Positions 8,195-17,113 of a DNA stretch of 64,000 nucleotides are shown here, piece by piece. The stretch is from positions 124,001 to 188,000 of the forward strand of contig JAWKYB010000011.1 in NCBI GenBank assembly GCA_041396705.1, given 5' to 3'. The position numbers and the translations under genes are program-made. Position 1 is the stretch's first letter, and each line of letters starts with the position of its first letter. The DNA is from Alphaproteobacteria bacterium (lineage in GTDB: Bacteria > Pseudomonadota > Alphaproteobacteria > CALKHQ01). The notes under the pieces were generated by a model. It was not told the DNA's origin. It made no database searches and was given only the letters and a program-made list of their open reading frames with translations.

Positions 8195-10396
8195 TCAGCC
8201 GGCCACGGCGAGGGTCTGCCGGCCCTCGGGCTCGCTGTTGTCTTCCCAACCGGCGACCAGCTCGCGCCCGCCGCGGTTGTCGAGCACATTGCCGAGCGCG
8301 CTGACCACGGCGCGGTCGAACACGGTGCCGACATCCTGGTGGATATGCGCGAGCGCCCGGTCGATGTCCACCCCCGGCCGGTGCGCGCGGGCGCTGACCA
8401 GGGCGACGAAGGCGTTGGCGACCGCGACGATGCCGGCGCTGAGCAGGATGCCGTCGCCGGCCAACCCGCGCGGAAGGCCGCTGCCGTCGAAATGCTCCTG
8501 CGCCTGGCGCACGGTCTCGGCGACCGGGCCGTCGAAGGCGACGCCCTCCAGCAGGTCGGCGCCGCGCAGGATGCTTTCGCGCACCTTGCGCATCTCGGCC
8601 TCGCCCAGATTGCGGTGCGAGGTCAGCACGTCGGCCGGCACCAGGATCTTGCCGACGTTGAGCAGCGTGCCGGCGATGCGGGTGGTGGTGATCACCGTCT
8701 GGTCGACCACCATCTCGCGGGCGATCCGCTCGGCGATCTCGCCGACCCGCACCGAATGCTCCGCGGCATAGGGGTCGCGGGCATCGATGATGGTGACCAG
8801 CGTGTCGACCAGCTTGTGCAGGTTCTGCGAGTTGCGCTCGCGCTCGGCCATCAGTTCGGTGATGTCCTCCTCGACGGTCAGCACGGCGCCGTCGAGCTCG
8901 GGGGAGATGTCGGACATCGGCACGTGCAGCGCCTGGACCACCCGCTTGCCGCGGTCGGCCGACTCCACAGTGCAGCGCAGCGCCACTGTGGCGTTCTGGG
9001 CCAGCGCGTCGTCGTGGGCGCGGGCGTATTCGCGCGCCCGGTCGCGGCCGAACGCGGCGTTCAGCGAGGCGCCGACCACGTCGGACAGGCCGACGCCGAG
9101 GCGGTGGGCGAGGGTGGCGTTGGCGAAGCGGCAGATGCCGTTGGCGTCGGTGACGAACATGGCGGAGGGTTGGGCGTCGGTGACCAGCCTGAGGAAGCGC
9201 TCCTGCCGGGCGATGCGGTCGGCCGCTCCGCGGAAGCGGGCGGCGGCGCGGGCGGCCCGGACCGAGGCGCCGTGCCGCCACAGCGCGGCCATGATGCCGA
9301 CCACCAGGGCGACGATCAGCAGCAGGAAGATCATCAGGCGGGTCAGGCGCGAGTCGCTCTCCGCCAGGGCCTCGTCGCGGTCCAGCTGGTAGACGACGAC
9401 CCACGGCGTGCCCGGCACCGCCCGGGCGCTGGCCATCACCTCCGCGCCGGTCTCGCCGGCACCCTCGACGAAGCCGTCCGCGTCGTCGAACACCTGGGCC
9501 AGCACCAGCGACCGGTCGGCCGCCTCGGCGCCATAGGCCAGCGGTGCCAGCGCCGCGTCGGTGCTGGCGATCACGTCGACCCGTTCGCCGGCCCGGCGCG
9601 CGATCAGCGTCTTTGCCGATTCCTCGGTGGTGCCCGGCTGCTCGAGCAGGGCCAGGAAGTCCGCGTCGAGCGGGCGCAGCCCGACCACCAGGCCGACGAA
9701 ATTCTCGGCGCCAGGCTCGGTCTGCAGCCGGAAGATCGGCGCGATGAAGCCGACACGGGGGCCGCCGTCGGACAGATAGGCGTCGATCAGCTCCGGCGCG
9801 TCGTGCGAGGCCAGCCGCAGCGCCTCGGCCAGCTCGCCCTCGAGCGGCGGCATGTCGCGGGTGGCGGCGACCACCTCGCCGCGCGGATCGACGATGGCCA
9901 TGCCGGAGGTGCGCGGGTGCGCCACGTCGGCGCCGACCGAGGCTGCGACGGGCAGCGAGAATCCGGCCTGCTCGGCCACCGTGGTCAGGTAGTTGCGCAG
10001 ATAGGCGGCCTGGCCGTCGAAATCGACCACCTGCCCGCGATTGCCGTCGGCCATCGCCAGCTCGGTCAGGGTCAGCGACACCGACGGGTTGGCGGCGATC
10101 GCGGCGACCTCGTGGCTCTGCGAATCGATCCATTCGGCCAGCGCGGATGCGCGGCTGTCGGCGACGATGCCGAGACGCACCTGCCAGGCCCGCGCCTCGC
10201 GGTCGGCGGCGTCCTGCACCAGCCGGATGGCCGCGACCATGCTGGCCACCCCGGCTACCACCAGCAGGATGGAGATCAGGCCGATCTTGTTGCGGGCGCG
10301 CCGGGATTCGGCGGCGTCCTCGGCCGCCATCTCGGCGGTGGCGCGCGCATCGGCGGCGGGCGCGACGTCCAGTGCGGATTCCGGCGGCTGGGCCAT
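8195..10396 (-). CDS. Cache/PAS sensor with degenerate HD-GYP output domain
   Basis: A 733-residue membrane sensor. A transmembrane helix at about 38-60 is followed by a large periplasmic cache-like domain to about 345, a second helix at about 350-372 (LMIFLLLIVALVVGIMAALW), a PAS domain at about 398-520 and an HD-GYP-like domain from about 530. HD-GYP proteins hydrolyse cyclic di-GMP. Here DPYAAEHSVRV keeps the first histidine, but the position of the HD pair (normally LLHDIGK) reads TLLNVGK, and the GYP motif reads DGSGLPRGL. Loss of the metal-binding HD pair suggests a catalytically inactive signalling or binding domain. The signal sensed is unknown. Start ATG 10396 has GAGGACC upstream. 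Confidence 0.85.
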   Translation of the reverse strand: MAQPPESALDVAPAADARATAEMAAEDAAESRRARNKIGLISILLVVAGVASMVAAIRLVQDAADREARAWQVRLGIVADSRASALAEWIDSQSHEVAAIAANPSVSLTLTELAMADGNRGQVVDFDGQAAYLRNYLTTVAEQAGFSLPVAASVGADVAHPRTSGMAIVDPRGEVVAATRDMPPLEGELAEALRLASHDAPELIDAYLSDGGPRVGFIAPIFRLQTEPGAENFVGLVVGLRPLDADFLALLEQPGTTEESAKTLIARRAGERVDVIASTDAALAPLAYGAEAADRSLVLAQVFDDADGFVEGAGETGAEVMASARAVPGTPWVVVYQLDRDEALAESDSRLTRLMIFLLLIVALVVGIMAALWRHGASVRAARAAARFRGAADRIARQERFLRLVTDAQPSAMFVTDANGICRFANATLAHRLGVGLSDVVGASLNAAFGRDRAREYARAHDDALAQNATVALRCTVESADRGKRVVQALHVPMSDISPELDGAVLTVEEDITELMAERERNSQNLHKLVDTLVTIIDARDPYAAEHSVRVGEIAERIAREMVVDQTVITTTRIAGTLLNVGKILVPADVLTSHRNLGEAEMRKVRESILRGADLLEGVAFDGPVAETVRQAQEHFDGSGLPRGLAGDGILLSAGIVAVANAFVALVSARAHRPGVDIDRALAHIHQDVGTVFDRAVVSALGNVLDNRGGRELVAGWEDNSEPEGRQTLAVAG

Positions 10397-10598
10397 TGCA
10401 GGTCCTCGAAGAAGATCGTTTCGAGCATTTACGCAACCAGGCGTTAAGCAAAAGCCAACGCCGGGCCGCTACGGCCTGCCTGCGCCGCACCGTCACATCA
10501 TCGCGATCCGGCCGGCGCCGACAACAGGGCATTAACCCTCGTGCCCCTATTCTCGGCCGTTGCCCAGGCAGGGCAACCACGACGCACAGGAAGGCGCC

Positions 10599-11234
10599 AT
10601 GCGGGCACTGGCATCAGTCGCCCTATCCCTGGTCTTGACGCTGGCCGCCGGCCTTCCGGCGGACGCCTCCGCACGCCAGAACCTGTTTGGCTCCAGCGAG
10701 ATGCGCGGCGACAACCTGGCCTTTTTCCCGCAGTTCGTCGACATGCTGCGCCGCTACTCCGCCGACCTCAGCCAGGTCAACGCGCCCTGCGACCACAGCG
10801 GCCAGACCTCCTGCGCGTTGCAGGATTGGGCCGCGTTCATCGTCTCGGTGCAGGGGCTCGACCGGCGCAGTCAGATCGAGCAGGTCAACCGCTACATCAA
10901 CCAGATCGACTACGTCGAGGACCACACCAACTGGGGGGTGGAGGACTATTGGGAGACGCCGGCCCAGTTCTTCACGCGGGCCGGCGATTGCGAGGATTAT
11001 GCCATTGCGAAGTACCTCACGCTGCGCTCGCTCGGCGTGCCGATCGAGCAGATGCGCATCGTGGTGCTGATGGACACCAACCTGGGCATCGGCCACGCGA
11101 TCCTCGCGGTCTACACCGACAGCGACGTGCTCGTGCTGGACAACCAGATCCCGCAGGTCGTGTCGGAATCCTCGATTCACCATTACCAGCCCGTATATTC
11201 GTTGAACGAACGTAACTGGTGGCGCCATCGCTGA
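10599..11234 (+). CDS. LapG-type transglutaminase-like cysteine proteinase (BTLCP)
   Basis: A 211-residue exported protein with a signal peptide ending ADASA near residue 28; ATG 10599 follows AGGAAGG. It carries the catalytic triad of bacterial transglutaminase-like cysteine proteinases: Cys131 in AGDCEDYA, His166 in GHAILAV and Asp181 in VLDNQIP, with the conserved DYW(E/A)TP block before the cysteine. LapG of this family cleaves large surface adhesins under cyclic di-GMP control through LapD; no LapD is in the window. The divergent degenerate HD-GYP sensor and the following exopolysaccharide genes fit a surface-attachment context. Proteinase family is secure, adhesin target is inference. 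Confidence 0.88.
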   Translation: MRALASVALSLVLTLAAGLPADASARQNLFGSSEMRGDNLAFFPQFVDMLRRYSADLSQVNAPCDHSGQTSCALQDWAAFIVSVQGLDRRSQIEQVNRYINQIDYVEDHTNWGVEDYWETPAQFFTRAGDCEDYAIAKYLTLRSLGVPIEQMRIVVLMDTNLGIGHAILAVYTDSDVLVLDNQIPQVVSESSIHHYQPVYSLNERNWWRHR

Positions 11235-11379
11235 GCGCGATAGGCTCCGACCGTCGTCGCCGGACCGCCTGTCGGCCGGGCGCGCGGGTGCCCGCGACGG
11301 CAAGAACTATTAACTTTTGCTCACACATTTCGTCTGATACTGGATGAACATTCGCTAACCCCCGGCGGCAGGAAATTTC

Positions 11380-12798
11380 GTGGGCGGGCCCTCGTTCAGC
11401 CAACTCAACAGCAACGCGCAGATCTACGTCTCGGGCGGGCTGCGGTTGGCGGATGCGATCGGCGTGGTCGTCGCCGGGCTGCTGGCCTATGTGCTGCGGG
11501 CGGGCGACGTGGCGCTGGACGAGACCTATCTCGTCGCGCTCGGCCTGTGCATGCTGCTGACGGTCAACGCGATGGGCCTGGCCGACCTCTACAGCCTGCG
11601 CACGCTGCGCTCGCCGGCCGCCCAGGCCAGCCGCATCCTCGCGGCCTGGGGCGTGGTCATGCTCGCCCTGCTGGCGTTCGGCTTCTTCACCAAGACCAGC
11701 CACGAGTTCTCGCGCATCTGGTTCCTGCTGTGGGGCGCGATGGGCCTGGCCTTCCTGTTCCTCAACCGCTTCGTCGGTGCGTTGATCGTCGCCCGGCTGA
11801 ACCGCAAGGGCCGGCTGCGCGCGCGCGTCGCCATCGTCGGCGCCGGCGGCATCGGCCAGCGGCTGGCCGAGCATCTGAGCGGGCAGGGCGCGCGCGGCTC
11901 AACCGTTGTCGGCGTGTGGGACGACCGCGCCAGCCGGGTGCCGACGGCGATCTCCGGCTTCCGGGTGCGCGGCACGGTCGACGACCTGATCGGCTATGCC
12001 CGCGACCATGAGATCGACGACATCATCATTGCGCTGCCGTGGCAGGCCAGCGCCCGCATCCGCCAGGTTGCGCGCCAGCTCTACGTGGTGCCGGCCAACG
12101 TGCGGATCTGCCCCGACCTGGTTGGCTTCGGCATCCCGCTGCGCGGCTTCTCGTCGATGGAAGGGGTGCCGCTGCTGAACATCTACGAGCGGCCGTTGAG
12201 CGGCTGGGCACTGGTGACCAAGGCGCTGGAGGACCGGGCGCTGGCGGCGATCATGCTGGCGCTGTTCGCGCCGCTGATGCTGCTGATCGCGCTGGCGATC
12301 AAGCTCGACAGCCCGGGCCCGGTGCTGTTCCGCCAGCGCCGCTACGGCTTCAACAACAATCCGTTCAGCGTCTACAAGTTCCGCTCGATGCGCCAGGACG
12401 CCGGCAACGATCCGAACGTGCCGCAGGCGACCCGCGACGACCCGCGCATCACCCGGATCGGCGCGTTCCTGCGCAAGACCAGCCTGGACGAGCTGCCGCA
12501 GCTCCTGAACGTGCTGAAGGGCGACATGTCGATCGTGGGCCCGCGGCCGCACGCGGTGGCGCACAACGAGAAATACGCCCAGATGATCGACGAGTATATG
12601 TGCCGGCACCGGGTGAAGCCGGGCATCACCGGCTGGGCGCAGATCAACGGCTGGCGCGGCGAGACCGAGACGCCGGAAAAGATGAGCATGCGTGTCCAGT
12701 ACGACCTGTACTACATCGAGAACTGGTCATTGCTGTTCGACCTGCGCATCCTGTTCATGACGGCGTTCGTCGGCTTCACGAGTCGCAACGCCTACTGA
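11380..12798 (+). CDS. Undecaprenyl-phosphate sugar (glucose) phosphotransferase, WcaJ-like
   Basis: A 472-residue initiating glycosyltransferase. Four to five N-terminal transmembrane helices are followed by a Rossmann-like domain from about 145 (RVAIVGAGGIGQRLAEHL). One further hydrophobic segment lies at about 284-308, then the bacterial sugar transferase domain, with KFRSM, the RKTSLDELPQLLNVLKGDMS block, VGPRPHA and KPGITGWAQINGWRG. This class transfers a hexose-1-phosphate, usually glucose, to undecaprenyl phosphate on the inner membrane to begin exopolysaccharide or O-antigen repeats. GTG 11380 is the start. The O-antigen-ligase-like gene follows 30 bp downstream, so both likely serve the same polysaccharide. 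Confidence 0.9.
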   Translation: MGGPSFSQLNSNAQIYVSGGLRLADAIGVVVAGLLAYVLRAGDVALDETYLVALGLCMLLTVNAMGLADLYSLRTLRSPAAQASRILAAWGVVMLALLAFGFFTKTSHEFSRIWFLLWGAMGLAFLFLNRFVGALIVARLNRKGRLRARVAIVGAGGIGQRLAEHLSGQGARGSTVVGVWDDRASRVPTAISGFRVRGTVDDLIGYARDHEIDDIIIALPWQASARIRQVARQLYVVPANVRICPDLVGFGIPLRGFSSMEGVPLLNIYERPLSGWALVTKALEDRALAAIMLALFAPLMLLIALAIKLDSPGPVLFRQRRYGFNNNPFSVYKFRSMRQDAGNDPNVPQATRDDPRITRIGAFLRKTSLDELPQLLNVLKGDMSIVGPRPHAVAHNEKYAQMIDEYMCRHRVKPGITGWAQINGWRGETETPEKMSMRVQYDLYYIENWSLLFDLRILFMTAFVGFTSRNAY

Positions 12799-12828
12799 AC
12801 CCTCCTTGCCGCCCCCAGGGGTCCGACC

Positions 12829-14289
12829 ATGCCGAAGAAGGCCAAGATCGAGACCGGCGATTCCGCCGGCGTGCCGTTCTGGTTCTATGCCGCGGTGCTG
12901 GCCTGGGCGCCGCTGCCGTTCGGCAGCAACACCGCATGGTCGAGCAACCTGCTGGTCGCGCTGGTCGCGCTGGCCGGTGCGCTGTGGGCGGTGTTCGCCA
13001 TCGTGCGGCCGACCGTGATCCGTATCCCGCTGCGCCGCTTCGCGCCCTACGCGCTCGCCGCCGCGGCGCTGCTGGTCTGGTTCGTGGTGCAGAACGCCAG
13101 CTGGACGCCGGCAAGCTGGCACCACCCGATGTGGGCCTCCGCCGCTTCGACGCTGGCCACGCCGATCGCCGGCGCGATCGGGCTCGATCCCGCCGCGGCG
13201 ACCGAGACGCTGGGCCGGCTCGGCGCCTATGCGCTGGCCTTCCTGCTCGCCGCCCAGATGGGCCGGCGGACCGAGACGGCGGTGCGGCTGGCCTATGTGC
13301 TGGCTGCGATCGCGGTCGCCTACGCGCTGTACGGGCTGGTGGTGCAGCTCGGCGACCTGCAGATGGTGGCGTGGGAGCCGAAGCGCTATTACCAGGACAG
13401 CCTGACCAGCACCTTCGTCAACCGCAACAGCTACGGCACCTTCGCCGGCCTCGGCCTGCTGGTGCTGTGCGGCCTGCTGGTCCGCGCCATGCGGCGCTCG
13501 GCGGCCGAGGGCATCGCCGGCGGCGGCCTGTCGCAGATGCTCGACAACATGAAGTTCCGCGAGTTCTTCCTGATCGGCGGCTTCGTCGTGGTCGCCGCGG
13601 CGCTGATCCTGACCAACTCGCGCGGCGCCACCCTCAGCACGCTGGTCGCGCTGATCCTGTTCATCGTGCTGACGGCCTCGAACCAGCGCTCATGGCGGGT
13701 CGGCACCATCGTCGCGGCGGCGATCATCGTGGTCGGCGGCTGGATGGTGTTCAGCGTATCCAGCGCCGGGCTGGTCACCCGCCTGCTCGATTTCGAGCAG
13801 GACCTGATCGGCCGCCGCGAGGTGGCGGAGATCACCCTGCGCGCCATCGGCGACCGGCCGCTGGTCGGTTACGGGCTCGGCAGCTTCGAGGGCGCGTTCC
13901 ACCTGTTCCGCGACGGCTCGCTCGACCCGGCGATTCCGGCCTTCGACAAGGCGCACAACACCTATCTTGAGCTGGCGCTGGAGGCGGGGCTGCCGGCCGC
14001 GATCCTGATGGTGGCGATGGTCGGCGCGCTGGCGCTGGCCTGCACGCGCGGCGCGCTGATCCGCCGCCGCAATTCGGCCTATCCGGCGATGGCGGCTGCG
14101 GCGACGACGCTGGTCGGCATCCACGCGCTGGTCGACTTCAGCCTGCAGATCCCGGCGGTGACGGTGTATTTCGCCGCCATCCTCGGCCTCGGCTACGCCC
14201 AGGCGCGCTCCAGCCAGGGCGAGGCCGAACGCCCGTCCGCCGAGCCGGCGCGCGGCCTCGACGCCTGGCGCTCGGCCGCGGAGATGTGA
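12829..14289 (+). CDS. O-antigen ligase/polymerase family membrane protein
   Basis: A 486-residue polytopic protein with about eleven to twelve transmembrane segments and the Wzy_C (O-antigen ligase) region at about 210-400. That region includes a periplasmic loop with GDRPLVGYGLGSFEGAF and the histidine-containing KAHNTYLELALEAGLPA motif typical of WaaL/Wzy proteins. Members join or polymerise undecaprenyl-linked glycans in the periplasm. It lies in the same direction just after the initiating sugar phosphotransferase. Ligase versus polymerase cannot be separated by sequence alone, and other polysaccharide genes are absent nearby. Confidence 0.85.
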   Translation: MPKKAKIETGDSAGVPFWFYAAVLAWAPLPFGSNTAWSSNLLVALVALAGALWAVFAIVRPTVIRIPLRRFAPYALAAAALLVWFVVQNASWTPASWHHPMWASAASTLATPIAGAIGLDPAAATETLGRLGAYALAFLLAAQMGRRTETAVRLAYVLAAIAVAYALYGLVVQLGDLQMVAWEPKRYYQDSLTSTFVNRNSYGTFAGLGLLVLCGLLVRAMRRSAAEGIAGGGLSQMLDNMKFREFFLIGGFVVVAAALILTNSRGATLSTLVALILFIVLTASNQRSWRVGTIVAAAIIVVGGWMVFSVSSAGLVTRLLDFEQDLIGRREVAEITLRAIGDRPLVGYGLGSFEGAFHLFRDGSLDPAIPAFDKAHNTYLELALEAGLPAAILMVAMVGALALACTRGALIRRRNSAYPAMAAAATTLVGIHALVDFSLQIPAVTVYFAAILGLGYAQARSSQGEAERPSAEPARGLDAWRSAAEM

Positions 14290-14365
14290 CGGCCCGGGGT
14301 TGATTCGCCGGCGCCGGTGCCCATATGCTGGCCGTCCCGTCGTTCACCAGCCGGAGGAGCATCGG

Positions 14366-14422
14366 ATGAGTGCCATTGTCGCCTGCCCGGCCGGCTGCGG
14401 GAGCGCTGCCGCCGGACGCTGA
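14366..14422 (+). CDS. Possible 18-residue leader peptide ahead of rsgA
   Basis: An ATG at 14366 has an excellent GGAGGAG Shine-Dalgarno at 14353-14359 with 6 nt spacing, and opens a frame of 18 residues (MSAIVACPAGCGSAAAGR) ending at TGA 14420-14422. The stop codon lies in the loop of a perfect 7-bp hairpin followed by a pyrimidine tract. This layout looks like translation-linked attenuation, but the peptide has no obvious regulatory codon run. It may equally be a fossil 5' end. Low confidence as a functional gene. Confidence 0.3.
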   Translation: MSAIVACPAGCGSAAAGR

Positions 14423-14452
14423 CGCGTCCGCGCCGCCTTTCTTTCTCTCTCG
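14413..14452 (+). terminator. Intrinsic-terminator-like hairpin, possible attenuator
   Basis: CGGACGC at 14413-14419 pairs perfectly with GCGTCCG at 14424-14430 around a 4-nt loop (TGAC). The tract TTTCTTTCTCTCT follows at 14438-14450. It sits between the O-antigen-ligase gene and rsgA and overlaps the end of the 18-residue frame. It could end the polysaccharide transcript or attenuate rsgA. Confidence 0.45.
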
Positions 14453-14565
14453 ATCAGACCCGGCCTTGTTGCGCCCGTCGGCTTGCCGATCGGCAGGCAG
14501 CTGTCTGCCCAGAACCCAGCGCGGACCGCGCATGCGTGCCGGCCGCGCCAAGTCCGATCGAGATC

Positions 14566-15621
14566 ATGCAACAGGATTCCCAGGCCCTGGCCGGCTTCGG
14601 CTGGGGTCCGTTCTTCCAGGCCCAGCTCGGCGTCGCGGAGCTGGACCGCACTCTGGCCGTGCGCGTCATGGCCGTGCATCGCGGCGCGCTGGATGTCGAG
14701 GCGCCGGGCCTTGCCGCCCGGGTCGCCGCGCCGCGCGCCGACCGCGAGGACGACCGCCCGACGGTCGGCGACTGGCTGCTGCTCGACCGCGCGAGCGGTC
14801 GTCCGTTGCGGCTGTTGGGCCGCCGCAGCCTGTTCAGGCGCAGGGCGGCCGGCACCGGCCGCGCGTTCCAGCTGATCGCGGCCAATGTCGACACGCTGTT
14901 CGTCGTCAGCTCCTGCAACCGCGACTTCAACGTGGCCCGGCTGGAGCGCTATCTGGCGCTGGCGCGCCAGGCGGAGGTGACGCCGGTGGTCGTCCTGACC
15001 AAGGCCGACACGGCCGACGACGTCGACGGCTATCGCAGCCGCGCGACCGCTCTGCTGCCAGGGCTGGTGGTCGAGGCGGTCGATGCGCGTGCGCCGGAAG
15101 CGACGGCCTGCCTCGCGCCCTGGTGCGGCGACGGCCAGACCGTCGCCCTGCTGGGGTCGTCCGGCGTCGGCAAGTCGACCCTGGTCAACAGCCTGAGCGG
15201 CCGGGCCGGGCAGGCGACCGCCGGCATCCGTGCCGACGACGACAAGGGCCGGCACACCACGCGGTCGCGTTCGCTGCACCGGCTGCCGTCCGGCGGCTGG
15301 CTGGTCGACACGCCGGGCATGCGCGAGCTGCAGCTCGCCGATGTCGAGACCGGGCTAGACGCGGTGTTCGCCGACGTCGCCGAGCTCGCCGCGACCTGCC
15401 GCTTCGCCGACTGCCGGCACCAGTCGGAACCGGGCTGTGCGGTGCGCGCCGCGATCGCCGACGGCCGGCTCGACGCCGAACGGCTGCGCCGACACGCCAA
15501 GCTGGCCGCCGAGGAAGCCCACAACCGCCGCAGCCTCGCCGAACGCCATGCACTGGAGCGCGGTTTCGGCCGCCGGGCGCGCAACGCCATGCGCGAGAAA
15601 CGCAACCGCCAGGGCGGGTGA
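14566..15621 (+). CDS. rsgA: Ribosome small-subunit-dependent GTPase A
   Basis: A 351-residue circularly permuted GTPase. An N-terminal OB-fold (about 15-95) is followed by the permuted G motifs: TKAD (G4, about 145), the P-loop GSSGVGKS (G1, about 196) and DTPGM (G3, about 246). A C-terminal zinc site follows (CRFADCRHQSEPGC, about 277-290). RsgA checks late 30S assembly and is released by GTP hydrolysis. The ATG at 14566 gives the standard family length; the open frame continues upstream but without family similarity. It converges on hldE with a 7-bp gap. Confidence 0.93.
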   Translation: MQQDSQALAGFGWGPFFQAQLGVAELDRTLAVRVMAVHRGALDVEAPGLAARVAAPRADREDDRPTVGDWLLLDRASGRPLRLLGRRSLFRRRAAGTGRAFQLIAANVDTLFVVSSCNRDFNVARLERYLALARQAEVTPVVVLTKADTADDVDGYRSRATALLPGLVVEAVDARAPEATACLAPWCGDGQTVALLGSSGVGKSTLVNSLSGRAGQATAGIRADDDKGRHTTRSRSLHRLPSGGWLVDTPGMRELQLADVETGLDAVFADVAELAATCRFADCRHQSEPGCAVRAAIADGRLDAERLRRHAKLAAEEAHNRRSLAERHALERGFGRRARNAMREKRNRQGG

Positions 15622-15628
15622 ATGCCGG

Positions 15629-17113
15629 TCAGCCGGCCTTGCGGCCGGAGCGGGCGATGATGGCGGTGGTCGAATGGCCGGGGCGGATGTCGGCCAACAG
15701 GACCTGGCCGCCATAGCCCTGCACGACGTCGGCGCCGACCACCGTCTCGATGGTGTAGTCGGCGCCCTTGACCAGCACGTCGGGGCGGATCGCGGCGATC
15801 AGGTTCAGCGGCGTGTCCTCGTCGAACAGGACGACGGCGTCGACCGCGGCCAGCGCGGCCAGCACCGCCGCGCGCGCCTGCTCGGCCTGCACCGGCCGGT
15901 CCGGCCCCTTCAGCCGGCGCACCGAGGCGTCGCTGTTCAGCCCGACAACCAGCCGGTCGCAGGCCGCCCGCGCCTGCTGCAGCAGGCTGGCGTGGCCGGG
16001 ATGGATCAGGTCGAAGCAGCCGTTGGTGAAACCGATGCGCAGCCCGCGGTCGCGCCACTGCGCGACCCGGCCGGCCAGCGTGTCGCGGTCGACCACCTTG
16101 CGGGCGGCATCGGCGCTGTGGGCGTCGGCGAGGGCGTCGGCCAGCTCCGCCCGGCTGACCGTGGCGGTGCCGGCCTTCTGCACGACCAGGCCGCCGGCGA
16201 GGTTGGCGAGCTCCGCCGCCTCGGCCACGCCCAGACCGGCGGCGAGGCCGAGGGCCAAGACCGCCATCACAGTGTCGCCGGCGCCGGACACGTCGAACAC
16301 CTGGCGCGCCCGCGCCGGCCAGTGGATCGCCGCGCCGTCGCGCGGCACCACGCTCATGCCGCGTTCGGCGCGGGTCACGACCAGCGTGGCGGCGCCGCAG
16401 CGCGCCAGCGCCGCACGCGCGGCGGCCTCGGCCTCGGCGTCGCTGCCGACCGCCATGCCGGTGGCCGCGGCCAGCTCGCCGGCATTGGGTGTCAGCACCG
16501 TCACCGCGCCATAGCCGCGCAGGTCGGCGGTCTTCGGGTCGGCCAGCACCGGCAGCCCGCGCGCCCCCGCCGCCGCGACCGCATCGGCGATCACCGCGGC
16601 GGCCAGCACGCCTTTGGCATAGTCGGACAGCACCAGCGCATCGGCGGTCGCGACGGCCGCGGCCATTTCGCGCGACAGGGCGCCGGCAACGGTGTCGGAC
16701 GCCGCGGCGGCACGCTCGCGGTCGACCCGCAGCATCTGCTGGCCGCGGCTGACGAAGCGGGTCTTCACCGTGGTCGGTCGCGCCGGGTCGACCACCAGGC
16801 GGGCGTCGAAGCCGGGTGTCTCGGCGGCCAGCCGGCGCACGGTCGCCGCCTCGGCGTCGTCGCCGACCAGCCCGACCAGCACCGCGTTGCCGCCCAGCGC
16901 CGCCACGTTGCGGGCCAGGTTGCCGGCGCCGCCCAGCATCTCGCTGGCCGTGCCGCCCTCGCGGAACACCGGGATCGGCGCCTCCGGCGACACTCTCGCG
17001 ACCTCGCCGTAGACGAAGCGGTCGAGCATGACGTCGCCGACCACCAGCACGCGCCGGCCGGCGAAGTCCGGCAGGCCGCCGTGGTCGAACACCGAGGGCC
17101 GCGCGCCGCTCAC
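15629..17113 (-). CDS. hldE: Bifunctional heptose-7-phosphate kinase/heptose-1-phosphate adenylyltransferase
   Basis: A 494-residue fusion making ADP-heptose for the lipopolysaccharide inner core. Domain 1 (about 1-325) is a ribokinase-family sugar kinase with GGAGNLARNVAALG and the anion-hole motif SGAGDTVMAVLA. Domain 2 (about 345-494) is a nucleotidyltransferase with FTNGCFDLIHPGHASLL (HxGH motif), NSDASVRRLKG and HSTTAII. The GTG start at 17113 overlaps the stop of the upstream MFS gene (GTGA), so they are probably cotranscribed. The frame stays open much farther upstream, but that part is a shadow of the MFS gene. Confidence 0.94.
   Translation of the reverse strand: MSGARPSVFDHGGLPDFAGRRVLVVGDVMLDRFVYGEVARVSPEAPIPVFREGGTASEMLGGAGNLARNVAALGGNAVLVGLVGDDAEAATVRRLAAETPGFDARLVVDPARPTTVKTRFVSRGQQMLRVDRERAAAASDTVAGALSREMAAAVATADALVLSDYAKGVLAAAVIADAVAAAGARGLPVLADPKTADLRGYGAVTVLTPNAGELAAATGMAVGSDAEAEAAARAALARCGAATLVVTRAERGMSVVPRDGAAIHWPARARQVFDVSGAGDTVMAVLALGLAAGLGVAEAAELANLAGGLVVQKAGTATVSRAELADALADAHSADAARKVVDRDTLAGRVAQWRDRGLRIGFTNGCFDLIHPGHASLLQQARAACDRLVVGLNSDASVRRLKGPDRPVQAEQARAAVLAALAAVDAVVLFDEDTPLNLIAAIRPDVLVKGADYTIETVVGADVVQGYGGQVLLADIRPGHSTTAIIARSGRKAG

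Noticed and set aside
7433..10447. 1004-codon open frame on the + strand opposite the sensor and phosphatase genes
   Set aside because: Low-complexity His/Gln/Arg/Gly product antisense to two genes with clear motifs; a by-product of high GC at third positions.
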